64,000 nucleotides of DNA from Eutreptiella sp. 'Long Island Sound 2002' (lineage: Eukaryota > Euglenozoa > Euglenophyceae > Eutreptiales > Eutreptiaceae), in NCBI GenBank assembly GCA_964036045.1, contig OZ038388.1, positions 2,974,435-3,038,434 of the forward strand, read 5' to 3'. A model generated the notes under the pieces. The model made no database searches and was not told the DNA's origin. It worked only from the letters and a program-made list of their open reading frames with translations. The translations under genes and the position numbers were made by a program. Of this stretch, positions 49,292 through 62,300 are shown in pieces. Within the stretch, counting starts at the first letter, position 1, and each line of letters starts with the position of its first letter.

Positions 49292-50498
49292 TTATTCGGA
49301 TCCTCACATCCTGTCGTGGTCAGACGTGAGCAAATTGAAGACCAGCTTGCCTCAGCAACACAGCCCATCAGGCTGCTAAATTTGCAATCATGCTGCAGGG
49401 TATGAGTATGGCAGTGCGTGGTACAAGAGGCGCCATGCCTCTGGTTTCTGGGATCAGCTGAGCAGCCAGAGGTCGCTGCTCTTCTCCCTCAGCCACAATC
49501 TCCATAGTCCTCATTACTGTTGCACTGTTTGATTTGCTGCAGCGAACTCAGGAGCAAAATGAGAATTGTGAACTGTGGTGCTGACCCTTGTGCAGTTCTT
49601 CAAATATCTGCTGTAGGCCGGGTTGTGTAGCAGCAGGGAAAATGGGTATGCGAGCGGGGGCGGGGGGGTCCGCACTCTACGAACCGCAACATCCCAGAGA
49701 AGACGCATGATGGGGCATTAGAACTTGTTGGGGGGGACCATCCCATGACCGCCCCTTGCTTCCCAGCCCCACCCCCCCCCAAAAAGCCTTGAAAATCCAA
49801 TTTTTCAACGCTACCCACTGTCTCTGGCACTCAGCCACTTACACCACAGACCAAAACCGATCGTGACTCGATTCCGGCACCCTTCCACGGAACGGCCACT
49901 TGCCCTTCGGCTCAGAGGGACACGTGAGATCCACATGAGCCAATGGCAACGCCGAAAGCCGCACGGCGACACAAAGCACAATCCATTCACATGACTTTCA
50001 TGTTGACAAAATTCGTGACTGGACAAAGCACTGCGCGGTGATGCCCCGTGCTTCATCGGTTGCACCCCCTTGCTATCACCCCCTTACTATCACAAATATG
50101 TGTGTCGACGCTACAACTGCTTGCTTCCTTGGGTACTTCAACGGTTTGCAGTGCGAATGTGAAAATATCCAGCCACAACGGCGAGCTGAAGACAGAGGAC
50201 GGTAAGGGGAGGGGGGAGAGATAAAAGTTAGGGTATAGACAGTGCAAAGCACCGCAAACCTTCGAGTTATTGTCATGGGTCAGCGAAAGAAGCAACAGGG
50301 GCCCGCCGTGGAGGCACGGGAGGGGTTTGAGTGGTATGCAGGGCGGCATGTGCGAATGTGGAGTGGGTGTGCAGGAGTGGGGGGGGGGGGGTGTCAACGT
50401 GGCGTGCGTGCGAGTGTGCGTGTGTTCGCGTCGTAGCCGAGTAATACCTGCTACTGCCAAATCATATTACGGGATGCGTTGATGGGTGAGAAGAGCCT

Positions 50499-50506
50499 TA
50501 TAAAAG
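50499..50506 (+). promoter_or_regulatory. Candidate TATA box (TATAAAAG)
   Basis: A perfect TATAAAAG lies in GC-rich DNA. A second, GATATAAAGAG, lies near 51467. Each precedes a region without a recognised ORF, so they could belong to spliced or noncoding transcripts or be chance. Confidence 0.2.
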
Positions 50507-52395
50507 GTATGTCATCCGCTGCTGATCAGTCCCTTGGTATCTACAAAGTCGCAACCGCTGTAGACCCGCAGTAGCCCCTGGAACCACAGCGTGACAGGGA
50601 CCGCAGCAGTTTGGGGTGAGGTTTCACCGTGCCCTGCCTCCCAGGGCTATGGGGATGTGGGTGCAGGGGGGAGGCAGTGCGCGTGTGTGGCTGCATGCAC
50701 GCAGCGGACACCCAGCCACCGTCGCTGGCCCCTCGCTGGGATGGGCCCAGACACGCATTAGCCTCGCAGGCCAGCGCCCCCGACATGCTCGGAAAACCTC
50801 TGGCAGCTAGGCTCTTGCGCTACCCGCCTCGGGTGGGGGGGGGCTGCTTGCTGGCCGGGCAGAGAGCCCGGCGGAGAGTAGGCGGGGGGAGGGGAGTCAG
50901 GGTGGCGCATCGCTGTCGGTCGCCAGGTTGGTGGGGGGCAGGGAGGAGGGGCTTCTTGTGGGGAACCCCGTCCCTCAATCCAGGCCCCTCAAGCATCTGC
51001 ACAAGCGTGGCATGGGCGACGAAGGGGAAGGGACCGGATGCGCTCCGTGCCTGCAACAAATCCTCCCCCGAAAAAGCTTCCAAGCAACCAAGTGACTGTC
51101 CATGGCGCCCGCACATGCACACAGCCTTTGGCGACGCAGCATCCGGAGGGTTAATTGAATTGCTGGAGGCGCATACAGTCGGCAGAGCACAAATGCAATG
51201 CACTCGGGCATCGCGAAGAAACGCGTGCAAAGCCAACCAACGGCGGGGGTAGCGGCCAATCCTCTCATACCTGCCAACGGGGTGTCCTGCCAAACCAACG
51301 GTTGTGGCAAGCACCGCGTCCAGCAAAGCTGTACGCAGGCATTGTGTGGTACTGCTCGCTGCATAGCCTGCACGACATGCAGCTGAGCAAGCCCCCACCC
51401 CACACCCCCCTCCCCGAAGCCCCCCCATCACCACCTGAAACCCTCACACAGCTCAATCAGCCACCGATATAAAGAGCCATCAGCATTGCAAAGCGTCCAA
51501 AAGAACGCCCCCGGTCGCCCTAATCCTGAGACTGGACGCACGACGGCCCCCGTGCTCGGACAAGGCCGTGCTTGCGCACGACGGTAGGTGTGCATCAAGA
51601 GCAGTCTGGCGAAAATCAGGTGAACCCATCCCTGTTACTGCCGCTGTGCTGTACGGCGCAGGTGAAAGAAAGTGAGGTGTCGTTTATCAACCAGCCGCTG
51701 GAGGTACCGGTCGCAGTGCCGGAACGAGGGTTTGCGAAACTGACAACGCGCCATGGGCCCCAGGGCTGCATCACAGTGGAGGGGGCCGCCGTAAAACATA
51801 CGCAAAAAAAAACACGGCGAGAAACGTTCCCCGGGCTTCCAGGTCAAGCGGCCCACCAAGAACGCTGGCAGAGCACGGAGTTGTGCCTACATATTCTTCC
51901 GCCTCGGTATCAACGGGCGGGAGGCCACACAGGGGAGGCCGTGGCAGGTGAACACAGCGTGGCCTCAGCAGTAAGGGCCCGAGAGGGGTATACAGGGCTA
52001 CTTGCTTCATCCCTGTGGCTAGTTTTCCTACGCCCATGGCCCCCACACACATGCACATGTGAATGCGTGTCTGCGTTGTGGGCAGGCCGCTTTTCCTCAT
52101 TCGCATCGTGCGCAAAGTACTGGACATCTGGGGTGGTTGAGGCCCAACCGTCGCGGCCGGCGGTCATAAACGGAGCAACGGAGGCGGTTTGAGAATGTGC
52201 CTCGCGTCCCTGGAGCACACCACAGCCCCTGTCGCCACTTCACGGAGGGATAGACGTATGTACTCCAGTAGCAGAGGGTAACTCGCGGCCGGCGGCCAAC
52301 CGATGGCGGTTGGCGGATGAGCAGCTGGAAAACCGCCACCGGACGGCATCCGGAAAACCTGTTTCTTGTTTGGTAATCGCCTTGAAAATCGCTTG

Positions 52396-52450
52396 CAGAA
52401 CTTTACCACAGAACTTTACCACAGAACTTTACCACAGAACTTTACCACAG
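52396..52450. repeat. 13-bp tandem repeat, four copies
   Basis: CAGAACTTTACCA is repeated four times without error, followed by CAG. It lies in an otherwise unassigned GC-rich region. No coding function is apparent. Confidence 0.95.
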
Positions 52451-53187
52451 GGCCGGAGCGAGGGATGTTCAGCGGAGCGGCCGCACCCCTGTGTTAGACA
52501 AAACGTTAACGTTGCCTACGGGAATCCGGTCTCGCATGGTCAACCCGACGGAGGAGGCACTCTCGTCCTTGTCGGGCCGGGGAGTCGCTCATCAGTTTTG
52601 AGGTTTGCGTACTGCAGTGGCACAACATGAAGATCAGTTTGCTGCGCCCTGTTGCGGCGGAGTAGGGGACACTTGAGGGGGATGTTTTCGGGGGGGGGGG
52701 ACCAAAAATGAACTGCCGGCACAAACCCTCCGGATCTGTTGTTATCTGTTCGCAGCGCAAATCACCCGCATCGCAATTGAGCCCATGGGGCTGCCCCGAG
52801 TCAGATGGGCACAGACATGGCATTCAAGAAGAGCAACGGTGCCCCCCCCCCCCCCACCACCACCAGTACGCTTGATACTGCGCCTCCTGCCGAATTCGGG
52901 AAGACAACAAGAAAATGACAAACAAAACAAAATGCTGCGCTGTGTGACGCCCGAATTTTCATGAAATTGTCCATTGAGCAGCAAATCCTGTCAGCTGCAC
53001 CCGCAATCCCACATTAACTCGCCGCCGACTGACTGCCGACCGCCCGCGGCAGCCCCCTTACGTCGACCGCCAACCTCCGCGATCCAGAGCGGGCGGTCGA
53101 AATCGCAGAATCCCACCCCTTTTTTGTGCCGGAAGCCGTGCCACACAGTCCCCGAAACGCTCGCGCGACATCCAAACCGCAGGCCGG

Positions 53188-53397
53188 TCACTCGCTCACA
53201 AATTGACCCAGGCCCAGCTCGTCGCAGACCAACTGCACCACCGCCTCCGTGTTCGTCAGACTGTCCCTGGACAACTTGTTCACCGTCATCGCAAATGACA
53301 CGCTTTCCTCTGGGAACGTGAAAGCGAGGGAGCCCCCTCCGGCCCAGTGGCCGATGCCGTTGTGCACAGCGCCGTCTTCCTTTTGGAAGCCCAAAAC
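53188..53397 (-). CDS. Terminal exon with the third beta-lactamase motif
   Basis: The acceptor is CCGTCATTTCAG. It is 69 codons and a TGA stop, residues 584-652. GIGHWAGGGSLAF aligns with the family GHSGxGGS, so the His of HxG is kept (His600) but the Gly is Ala602. The following FPEESVSFAMTVNKL is the terminal strand and helix of the fold. Confidence 0.9.
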   Translation of the reverse strand, partial: VLGFQKEDGAVHNGIGHWAGGGSLAFTFPEESVSFAMTVNKLSRDSLTNTEAVVQLVCDELGLGQFVSE

Positions 53398-56300
53398 CTG
53401 AAATGACGGAGGGAAGCAGGATGAAGCCGAGGGTTTGGTGCAGGGCTCAAGGAGGGACGCCACTATGCACCTCCGGGGAAGTGGGCCCTTTGAACCTGTT
53501 TCCCAGACCCACCCACCCCTAATTAGGCTCCAAGGGCTGGGCCCGCCAAAAGAATCGCAGGGCATCTGGAATGCCTCCGAAGAGCGGTTTAACATAAAAT
53601 GGAGGCAAACCTGGTTCACTCCCCCTTTGTTCCAGAAGTCCGCTCTGAACCAATTTCAACGGGAGAAAAAGGAACCAACGTCTTTGAACGGGGTGCCACA
53701 GTCATATCCGGAGGTGCCAGGAGGTCACATGATCCTCTGCCGGAGGGCAAGCATTGCCAGGATCAGGTTTGCTGCCCTGCGAGTACGTTGGGCTGGCGTC
53801 GACGCCCTGTAGAGCTTGCACTTGCACTTGCGTTGCCGCAGAACGAAATCTTTCCAAGCCGTGGGCTTGGTTTGCGCTGTGGCGGATTTGCTCCAGCGCT
53901 TGGGCTTGGATCTCCAGCAGAAACGCCCAATTCCTGAGTTTCTTGATGAGGAAAGGGAAAACTACCTCAGAAGAAGTGGCACTGGACTCCTGCTGCAGAC
54001 GATTAATGACAACAAACTGTTTGCTGGCCAATGCCAGATGCAATAGATGCAATACAGCCGGCTGCAAACGCTGCGCGCATGCCTCGCCATTGCAGAAGAG
54101 GGGCTTCGCTCTCCCCTCGGCACTGGTGCAATGCCCTCGCTTTCCACCGCACATAACCTCGATACCCCGTTCTCGCCCTCCTAAATCCTTCCAGTCCTCT
54201 TTCGTCTCTGAATCCAACCCCCCCCAAAATACTGCATGCTGCATGTGGTGGCAAATGCTCCGGATCCCAGAAACCGTTAGGATCGTTGTAGACCACCAGA
54301 GGCAGCTGAGGCGGGGGATCCGCGTAGATCCCCCACCTGGTAGAAGAGGAGGGTAAGGTAAAGGTAAGTTGCTCGGGCGATCTCCGAACTCCAGCGTATC
54401 AGTGATCCCTACCTGTCCCTCGCAGCATCCCTTCCGGCTCGCGGGGTCACCGACACCCTAGCGCCTAGGACACTGCGTTCCGCCCCCACCGGGGTTCGAA
54501 CCGACGCTGCATCCCTTCCGGCTCGCGGGGCCACTGGCACCCTAGCGCCTGGGACAATGCGTTTGGCCTCCACCGGGATTCGAACCGAGCACCTTTAGTT
54601 CAGGCGTCACGTGCATGACCGCTGAACTACGAGACCTTCGGGTAGAAGAGGAGGGACAGAGGTCCGGGCAAGGGGGCAAGGGCAGGAGCATTGGCAAGCA
54701 GGGGCTGGACGGGGACAGGGACAGAGGTGGGCAGGGGAAGAAGTGGTAACTGCATGGGCAGGGGCAGGGGCAGGGGCAGGGGCAGGGGTAGGCAAGGGTG
54801 CAGGGAGAGGCAGAGGCAGTGGTATGGACGGGGCACAGCCACGACAGGCACAGGAGCAGGTGTGGCAGGGGGGCAGGGGTATCGCAGGACCGGCACCGAC
54901 CTGCAGACCGAGACCCCACGTGGCGGACTTCCCATCCCCAAAGAGGTTCTGGATCAGGGAGCTGTCGGTCCCCTGAACGGCTGCCACGTCCTCCAAACGC
55001 CCGGGAGACAGCACGAACTTCAGCGTATCGAAGAACTTGGCCAAGGCCCGTGCACTGAAGTACCCGTTCGAAGGGGACTGGCACAATCGCTCGTGGTTCG
55101 CGATTCGGGGGTCCATGAGGTACTGTTTGCCCCGCAGCTTCGCGAAGATCGCCTTCAGCACCAGGCCGTCGTCGGAGCCATCCTCAAGCAGATCCTCGGG
55201 GTTCTGGTGTTTCTCGCCCATACTCATCATCTCGTTGATCCCGTCCTCCCCCTCGCCGCCCCCCAATGCCTCCGTTGGCAGCTCGAAACTCAAGGTCGCC
55301 ATGGATTCCTGCAACGGAAGCGGTGAAGGGGTGGGGGTGGGGGGGGGGGGGGGGCACTCGCCAGGGATGCGAATAAGATGCGGGTGTATGAACCCATCCC
55401 ATTGGGGGTGGGAAATGCGGTATGCCCGGGAGGAGTGCCTGGGCCCAAAGTGGGCAACGCAGTGCGACTCGGGCGGGCAGAGGCGGGGAGGTTGCCACAC
55501 AAGCCCGCAGGAGGGTTTAGGTGCCAACATCACCCGCATGGCAGAACTTCCCATGCTCATCTGCATCCTTGCCACTGCAGTTTCTCTACCCCGAGCACGA
55601 CGGGCCTGGGTGCGCCGGGATCTTCGAGCACCTGCAGTTCTAAGCCCTGACAGGACCCCTTCATGGTTGCATCCCTTGGCCCAGAATACTCATACTCATT
55701 GTCACCACAAACCCCATCGCCACTACTCATAAAATCCACACGTTGCGCCTGCATACCACACCACAACGCTCCACACACAATCACACACTCCGAAACATGC
55801 ACCACCGCACCAATATGCACGGCACACAATACACAGTACACAGCAGACACCACACACCGCACACCCACACACGACACACTACATATCACCACTGACCACT
55901 AGCATTCCACACACCACTACACCGCCACACGCTCCACACTCTACAATCCACACACACGCGCGCGCAGCATGTACACGCAGCATGCACGCCACACACTACA
56001 CACACTACACACTACAGCACACACCACCTCCCACCACCTCATACCACATCAGAGCACACACAACCACATACTCCACCACATGCCGCACACCACACTATAC
56101 CCCACGCACAATCACCAGACATGACCAAGGCGATCCGACGCCCAATCCCTACCCGCCCCTCAGCCCTCGTTCGCAAAGCGACCTCCGCGATGTGGGACGC
56201 AAGTCCAAGATGGAATTCATTTTCGATGTCCAAGCAACTTGCAATCTGCTGCTGCACATACTGACTCACCGGCTGCTTGACGCAGGCCTCCACCAGACCT

Positions 56301-59300
56301 GCACAGACATCCGTTGGAAAGATCATACTGGCAGGCAAGACCTGTGACTGTCCAGTCACCAGCTCCAACCAACCCGGCCAACCGACAACTACTGTGCGGA
56401 AACGGATGGCGCATCGGCCAAACGAAGGCGATCGGATTCTACATTTCTGGATAAGAATAATCTACTGAACTGCAAAAGCCCTGACAGCCGACAGGCCCTA
56501 CGACGCAGCGAGACACAGGAGCCACAATCCGAGCTTGAGAGCCAAAGCTGGTGACCCTGCGATGCCCCTGCCCCTTCGTCCGAAACCCCTCTCCACGTAA
56601 AGCCAGCCCTCTGATCCTCCTTATCCCTATCATACCCGAGCCCTGCAGCCGCACACAGTATGGTCACACAGTGCCACACACAATTACCCACAGCCACAGA
56701 GAGCCACACACAGCCACACAAAACCACACAGAACCACGTCCTTACTACGTTCTTCAAATGCACCCTGTGCTCAACACTCATTCTGGACTGGCGAACCCAG
56801 GCCCTCTTCCACCTTCTGCATCCTCTCCGCCGCCCAGCAGCTGCAGTACCTGCCAGAATCCAAACCATGTACGGGTGGTACACACACTTGCCGGGGGTTC
56901 CAGGCAAGGGCTCAGTCTCCTCGATGGCCTTGAACATGGTCTTTGCATTCATGAGGGTCGTCATGCTGATGTCCGCGGGTATGGCATGCTGCAACCAGCT
57001 CTGATGCGCCAACACCTGACACACGCACAGATCAGGGGGTTTTGAAGAAATAGCGGACGCGGTCAGTCCGATTGACATTGCGTCAAGGGTTAGGGTTGCT
57101 ATATTTTCCCCTTCGCGAAGCGCAAGCTGCCCCGGAGCCTTCAAAATTGGTCGCTAAAATGGGGCGCGTGGGCGTTCTACACAAACAGCAGGTTACAGGC
57201 TGTTGCTGTACCGGGGGGGGGGGGGGGTTGGATTAGGCGAAATTTGGCATGGCGAAATTTGGTGCGGGCAAAATTTGGTACGAATTCTTAAATTCCATGG
57301 CGAAATTTGGTATAATTTTGTTGTGCCGAATTTCGCCGTTCAAAATTTCGCCTATTCCAAATTTCCCCCTCCCCCGGTACCAAAAGGTAGGTCTGTTTCA
57401 GTGCTCTGGTTGGGATGATATCAGCAGCAGTGCTCTGCCCCAGGTGTGGCCATGTTCAGCATGCAGAACCATGATACCCACGTCGAACCATCCAACTCCC
57501 TGTAACCTCCTCTCTCTCTTGGAACTCAGCAGTCCAAGACAGTAGACTCAGGGTCATTGTTAGAGCCAAAGGTCCTCCGCAGGCTGCGGATGCGAATGCA
57601 TTCTGCAATGTACCCTCACGGACTGGGCGCATGACATCTTGTAGCAAGATTCGCGGTTATGGGCGCGCAGTGTGCCCAGCCAGGGCCGTCCCTAAGAAAA
57701 CAAACTCCTGAGGTCCGGGACACCCAGAGCCGCGGTTGGAAAGTCACCGAAGCCGGTTGGGGGGCATCCAACGGCCGTTGAAGGGTAGCCGACGGCGGTT
57801 CAAGGGTGAAAAAGGCAGTTGCACGGTGTCGAGGGCGGTCCCCAACAGGCGGCCCACAACAAAAAAAACGGTATAACTGGTTAAGGCGGCCCTGGACCCA
57901 GCACCGCAAGACACACCCTGGGATCGAAGCAGGCCCCTTAAAGGGCTCAACCCGGGCGCCCAAGAGGAACTGAAATTTCCGGGCACGTGGGGCGGCTAGT
58001 GGCCCCACTTTTCCGTGCAAGAGGCTGAAATTGCCAATTTACCGATTTACCACCAATGGATAACAAGTCACAGCTTTAAGACTATCCCACTATCTGCAGT
58101 GCATGAAACCCCGGTGGGTGGATGTGTGCCACCACCCTTTATTAATCAAAATGGTACCCAATGACTTGTGCCACCATCTTCCATTAATGCACATGCAACT
58201 CTATAGTGTGTGCCACTATCCTCAACATTGGAAATGCTACTCGATGCTCCAGAAGGAAGCGGCTGCATGACCCTGCCGATTCGAGGTCTCTAATGAGGAG
58301 AGGATCGCAGTTGGTGCATAACCCTTGCCGGATCCGGGTCTTCAAGGCAGAGAACGAAAAAGTGGCTTTTCGTAGTGAGCAAACTAAAAGGTCTTGGGGA
58401 GAATTTCATGGCACAAATGCCCATGGACAGGTTTTTCCGGGCCCCTGCAATCCAGCTGACAAAGCCCTGGCATCAGCCCCATCATCTGGGGCTCCATCGG
58501 AGTCTCAAATCAAGCCGTTTTTTTCTGGGCTCCATGGACCCGCCTCAAAGAATTTCCGGGCAAGCTCTGGGTCCTCAAATAGCAGACTATGCCTGCCGAA
58601 GGAAAATGGCCTCGCTGAAAATCTCAGCATCACAGACGGTATGGACATGTGCTATGCTGGGCTCCAGGCGACATGTGCATCCGTATCCGTCATCACGGGG
58701 TAACCAAGGAGTCAGAGACACGTGCCACAGCAGCCGGGCCAAACACAAGCAACGGAGAGGGACCTGCCGGACGGTGATCTCTGCTTTCCCGTGTTTACCA
58801 AACGCCGGCCAGCAGGCGCTCACAGGGTCGTCATACCGGAGCAGCCCCCGGTCCACGAGAAGATGCACTGCCGTGGCCACCACCGCGCTGGTCATCTTCA
58901 GCCCACAGAACAGCATGTCCGGTCCCACGGGGCGCTGATCCACGTTGCCGCGCCAGCCCGCGGCGGTGTCCACCAATTTGGTACCGTCCTTGTACACGCA
59001 GACCTGGCAGACATTGGGGCATCGGGGCCTGACCTCAACACCTTAAAAATAAAAACCATAGACACAGGCTGACGCCGAGTCGCACCAGCACAGGCACAGG
59101 CACCAAACGTTGCCTGGTTAAAGCGAACGGACCACTTTCTCTGCGGTGCTACTGTGTTTCACCGCGCCTTTGGGGACTCTGAAGAGCGTGTGGCCATGCC
59201 TCTAGGGACTCTGCGCCGCGGTGCTGCCTCTTGACCAGCACAGGCACACGCAGAGGCATACGCACAGGAACCGTCCACGCGGGCTCACAACTCCATGTTT

Positions 59301-62300
59301 CTGAGAGGGTGCTGCGGCTGCGTACCTGACATCCCACAATCTGTTCTCGGTGCATCAGGTCCGACAGCAACCGCCGGACCTTCTCCTCCAAAGCGCTGAG
59401 GGAGGCGTTGGGGTAGATCAGTGTGGCGGGCGGCGGGTGCCGGTCCACCAACGCCTTCTTGGCGAAGGGGGCCATGATCCCGAGGTACGGCGCGCGGACC
59501 CGCATGCGCGACCCCATGCCCTGCATCAGGTCTGTCACCCGGGCAAAGAACAGGAGATCCCCCGGGAGCGCGTCGACGGGGGTCTTCCGGCCGGTCTCTC
59601 GCATCAACCTGCAGGAAGCGCGACGATGGCGACGATGACGGCGACGACGCCGACCAGCGTGCACTGGTCCTGGCACTGGGGAGGGCTTTCGTGCGCCCGG
59701 GCGCTGACATGAAGAACGGGCTTCCCCACACCCCTAATGCCCGGCCACCTTTGTGCCAACGAAGACATTGGAAACAGCCACCGTCGTTCATGTCATGGCA
59801 GGCGTCCACAGCCCCTTTGAGTGCGCAGTGCTGCATGGAAAAGGAGCCAAGGAGCAACAACACCACACAGAGGCTATGACTGCACTAACACCCACAGTCG
59901 TATGGCATGCACATGAGTTGCAGTCTTTCCCAAGACAGTGAGTGTTGGACGGTGCTCTCAGGCACAAAAATGTGAAAGGGGGCCCAGCGGTTGCCGGATC
60001 AGCAAGCGTTGCAAATCAGTGATGCACAGCATGTAGATGGGGGGGGGGAGGCATCCAGCGTGGCCAAACTGTGCCAAACTGGCGAAGGCATAGGAGCAGC
60101 TCCACATGGGCAGTTGTACTGCCAATGAGAGGAAGTTTGCCAGAGTTGGTGGCAGCCGCTACAGAACAGAGGGGACAGCTGCGAAGACCTCTCATCGTTC
60201 TTCTCCATCTTCTTGATTTCTCTCTGGAAGTCCTTTCGGGCCTCGTCCGGCGGACTCGTATCGCGGAACATGAAGCGGATGTTGCTCATGTCCGTCAACG
60301 GGTCCTCACGGTTGAGCTTCAGCCCCATGTTGACGAATGCGTCCAGCATCCCGATGAAGTCCTTGTCATGGGCGGTCCACACCAATTGCGCAAATGCCAG
60401 GCGCTTGTCATCGTCCATGATCTTGGCCAAACCCCAATCCTGCGCGAATGGGGCATGGGGGAATGTTTGCCCGGCGCGCTACCTTTGTATTAAGTATCCT
60501 ACTCTAGCCCCAAGTTTATCCCCACCTACAGAAGTCCCCCAAATAGACGGCACTAGACCGCAAACCTTCCCTGCAAAGCACGTTGCATAAGCCGAAATAT
60601 CAACAGAACAACACAAAATGTCACTCCCACCACTTCCAACCCCCACCCTTGCCATTATCATAAACTGGGTGCAAAGGACGGGCGAGATTCTTAGACACGA
60701 CGAGAAGGTACTCCCGATTGTTCGGTGAGGGGGGGCAAAAACAGGCACGGGTGGGGAATGGTCAAAAAAAGATGCCCGGTGCGCGCCCGGCGCGCTAATA
60801 CTCCCCCCATGGCCCGCGTCTTCAGTGGACAACAAAAGGTGTGTTTTGTCGCAAGCAAACCTCATACTCGCGGGCCAATGACCCCAAGTGGCGTGAGAAT
60901 GCGCCACCTGATTGTAGCCCCCTCCACCCTTCCTCCAGCCCCTCCAACCCCTGGGGCCGGGCACCTTGACGTGGTGTGGAGGCATGCTGGGGTCTTCCCA
61001 GCGCGAACGGACCGGAATAGGGGGGCAGCCTCGCTGCAGCAGCTTAGCACTGCTCTAGAGATCTTTTGCCAATTCCCAGTAGGCCACCCGCCACGCCGTG
61101 ATGCTGGGCGCAAGGGCAATCGGATCGGGGGCACGGGGGCTCTCTCCACGTGCCGGGGATTTGGCAAGGGATAGCCCGTGTCCACCTCTGCTCAGCAAGC
61201 GGCAACGTTGTCGCCACTCCCGACTATCTGCACTTTGCACGCTTTGCTCTCATCTATCTAAAAGCGGATGGCGGGGCGGGCATCCTGTGCACACCTATCT
61301 GGTGGGCCGCTTTGGCACACCATCTGCGCTTTGCACGCTTAGTCTCCGCCTGCTCCTCTGTGCTCTATTACCCAGCCCTCTGCTGGCCTGGTCTGCTTCT
61401 TTGATCTATCTACAACGGGTGGTGGGGCGTCCTCCTATCAACACCTATCCGGTGGGGAGGCTCTTTGGTACACCACCTGCGCCTTGCACGTTTTGCTCGC
61501 TTTGTGCCTTCATTTTGTGCATCCCTTGCTGTCCCCAAGGTCATGGGATACCTACCGTCAGTGTCCGACGATAAGACATGTCGCCTGGTGGACGCCTTGG
61601 TGGGCGGGGGCCTCTATGCGTCCGCTTGACCTGGGTTCCAAGCCCCGGGTTGGGTCGGTCGCCGAGGTATCTCTGGTTCAGCAGGGGCGTTGGTTTGGAG
61701 ACTAGACGAAGCCCAATTCATTCTATACCGGGGATGAACGTGGCTAGTCTAGTCTGTGATCTTGCATCTTTATCCGTGTGGTGGAGACACGGGGAGTGGG
61801 CACCCTTTCCCGGCGATCTGCTGGCATCTCCTCCTCCTCCCCCCTCCCCCCCAACCTTGTGCAAACGACGGCAAAAACGGCAAAAAATTGCGGCAACAGC
61901 ACCCGGTGTTGTATGGACACGGCGTTTGTCTACGCACGACCTCATGACACGAGAGGTGCAGTTCGGGGGGTACGCAGCACGGCGACCCAGCCATGACCCA
62001 CCCACACAGAAAGGTCGCGTGTGTATCAGTGGCCATGCAGCCAAGGTGTACATCAATTGTTCCGGGTTCGAGTCCCACGTCCCACGTCAAAAATCTATCC
62101 GAGGCGCCAGGACGGGGTTGCAGGTGCACCATGGTAGATTGGTAGTGCACAACAGTCGCACCATCTGCGCCGGGTGCACGACAGGGGTGGATACACAGCC
62201 CCCACACGATGGGATGGCACATTGATAATGGACTCCATGGGATAGCACTCCACCAGGACCTCTGCCCGCTCCCGCATACACGCGCACACACTCGCTACTG

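Larger units (their letters stand above)
49292..53187. other. Stretch without recognised gene
   Basis: No reading frame here has a recognisable domain. Plus-strand frames at 50629-51252 and 51572-52192 are GC-rich, and the second lacks a convincing ATG. Features seen are candidate TATA boxes near 50499 and 51469, a 13-bp tandem repeat at 52396-52450, and G or C runs near 50386, 52689 and 52840. Exons of an unrecognised gene cannot be excluded. Confidence 0.4.

Noticed and set aside
50629-52192. Plus-strand frames of about 206 codons as genes
   Set aside because: GC-rich, compositionally biased, no recognised motif; the frame from 51572 starts at TTG rather than ATG.
53435-54356. Plus-strand frames up to 200 codons opposite intron 7 of the ABC1K gene
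   Set aside because: They lie within an intron of a well-supported gene, on the other strand, and show no domain.
57075-57144. Minus-strand EGENIATLTLDAMS, resembling a beta-lactamase-family segment, inside intron 4
   Set aside because: The equivalent segment (SMATLSFELP) is already present in exon 54901-55308 in the right order, and this stretch overlaps an AACCCTAACCCT-like word. Chance or an old exon relic; not added to the gene.
62020-62090. Possible tRNA gene (GGGTTCGAGTCCC on the plus strand)
   Set aside because: B box only; no acceptor stem, D arm or anticodon arm can be drawn around it.
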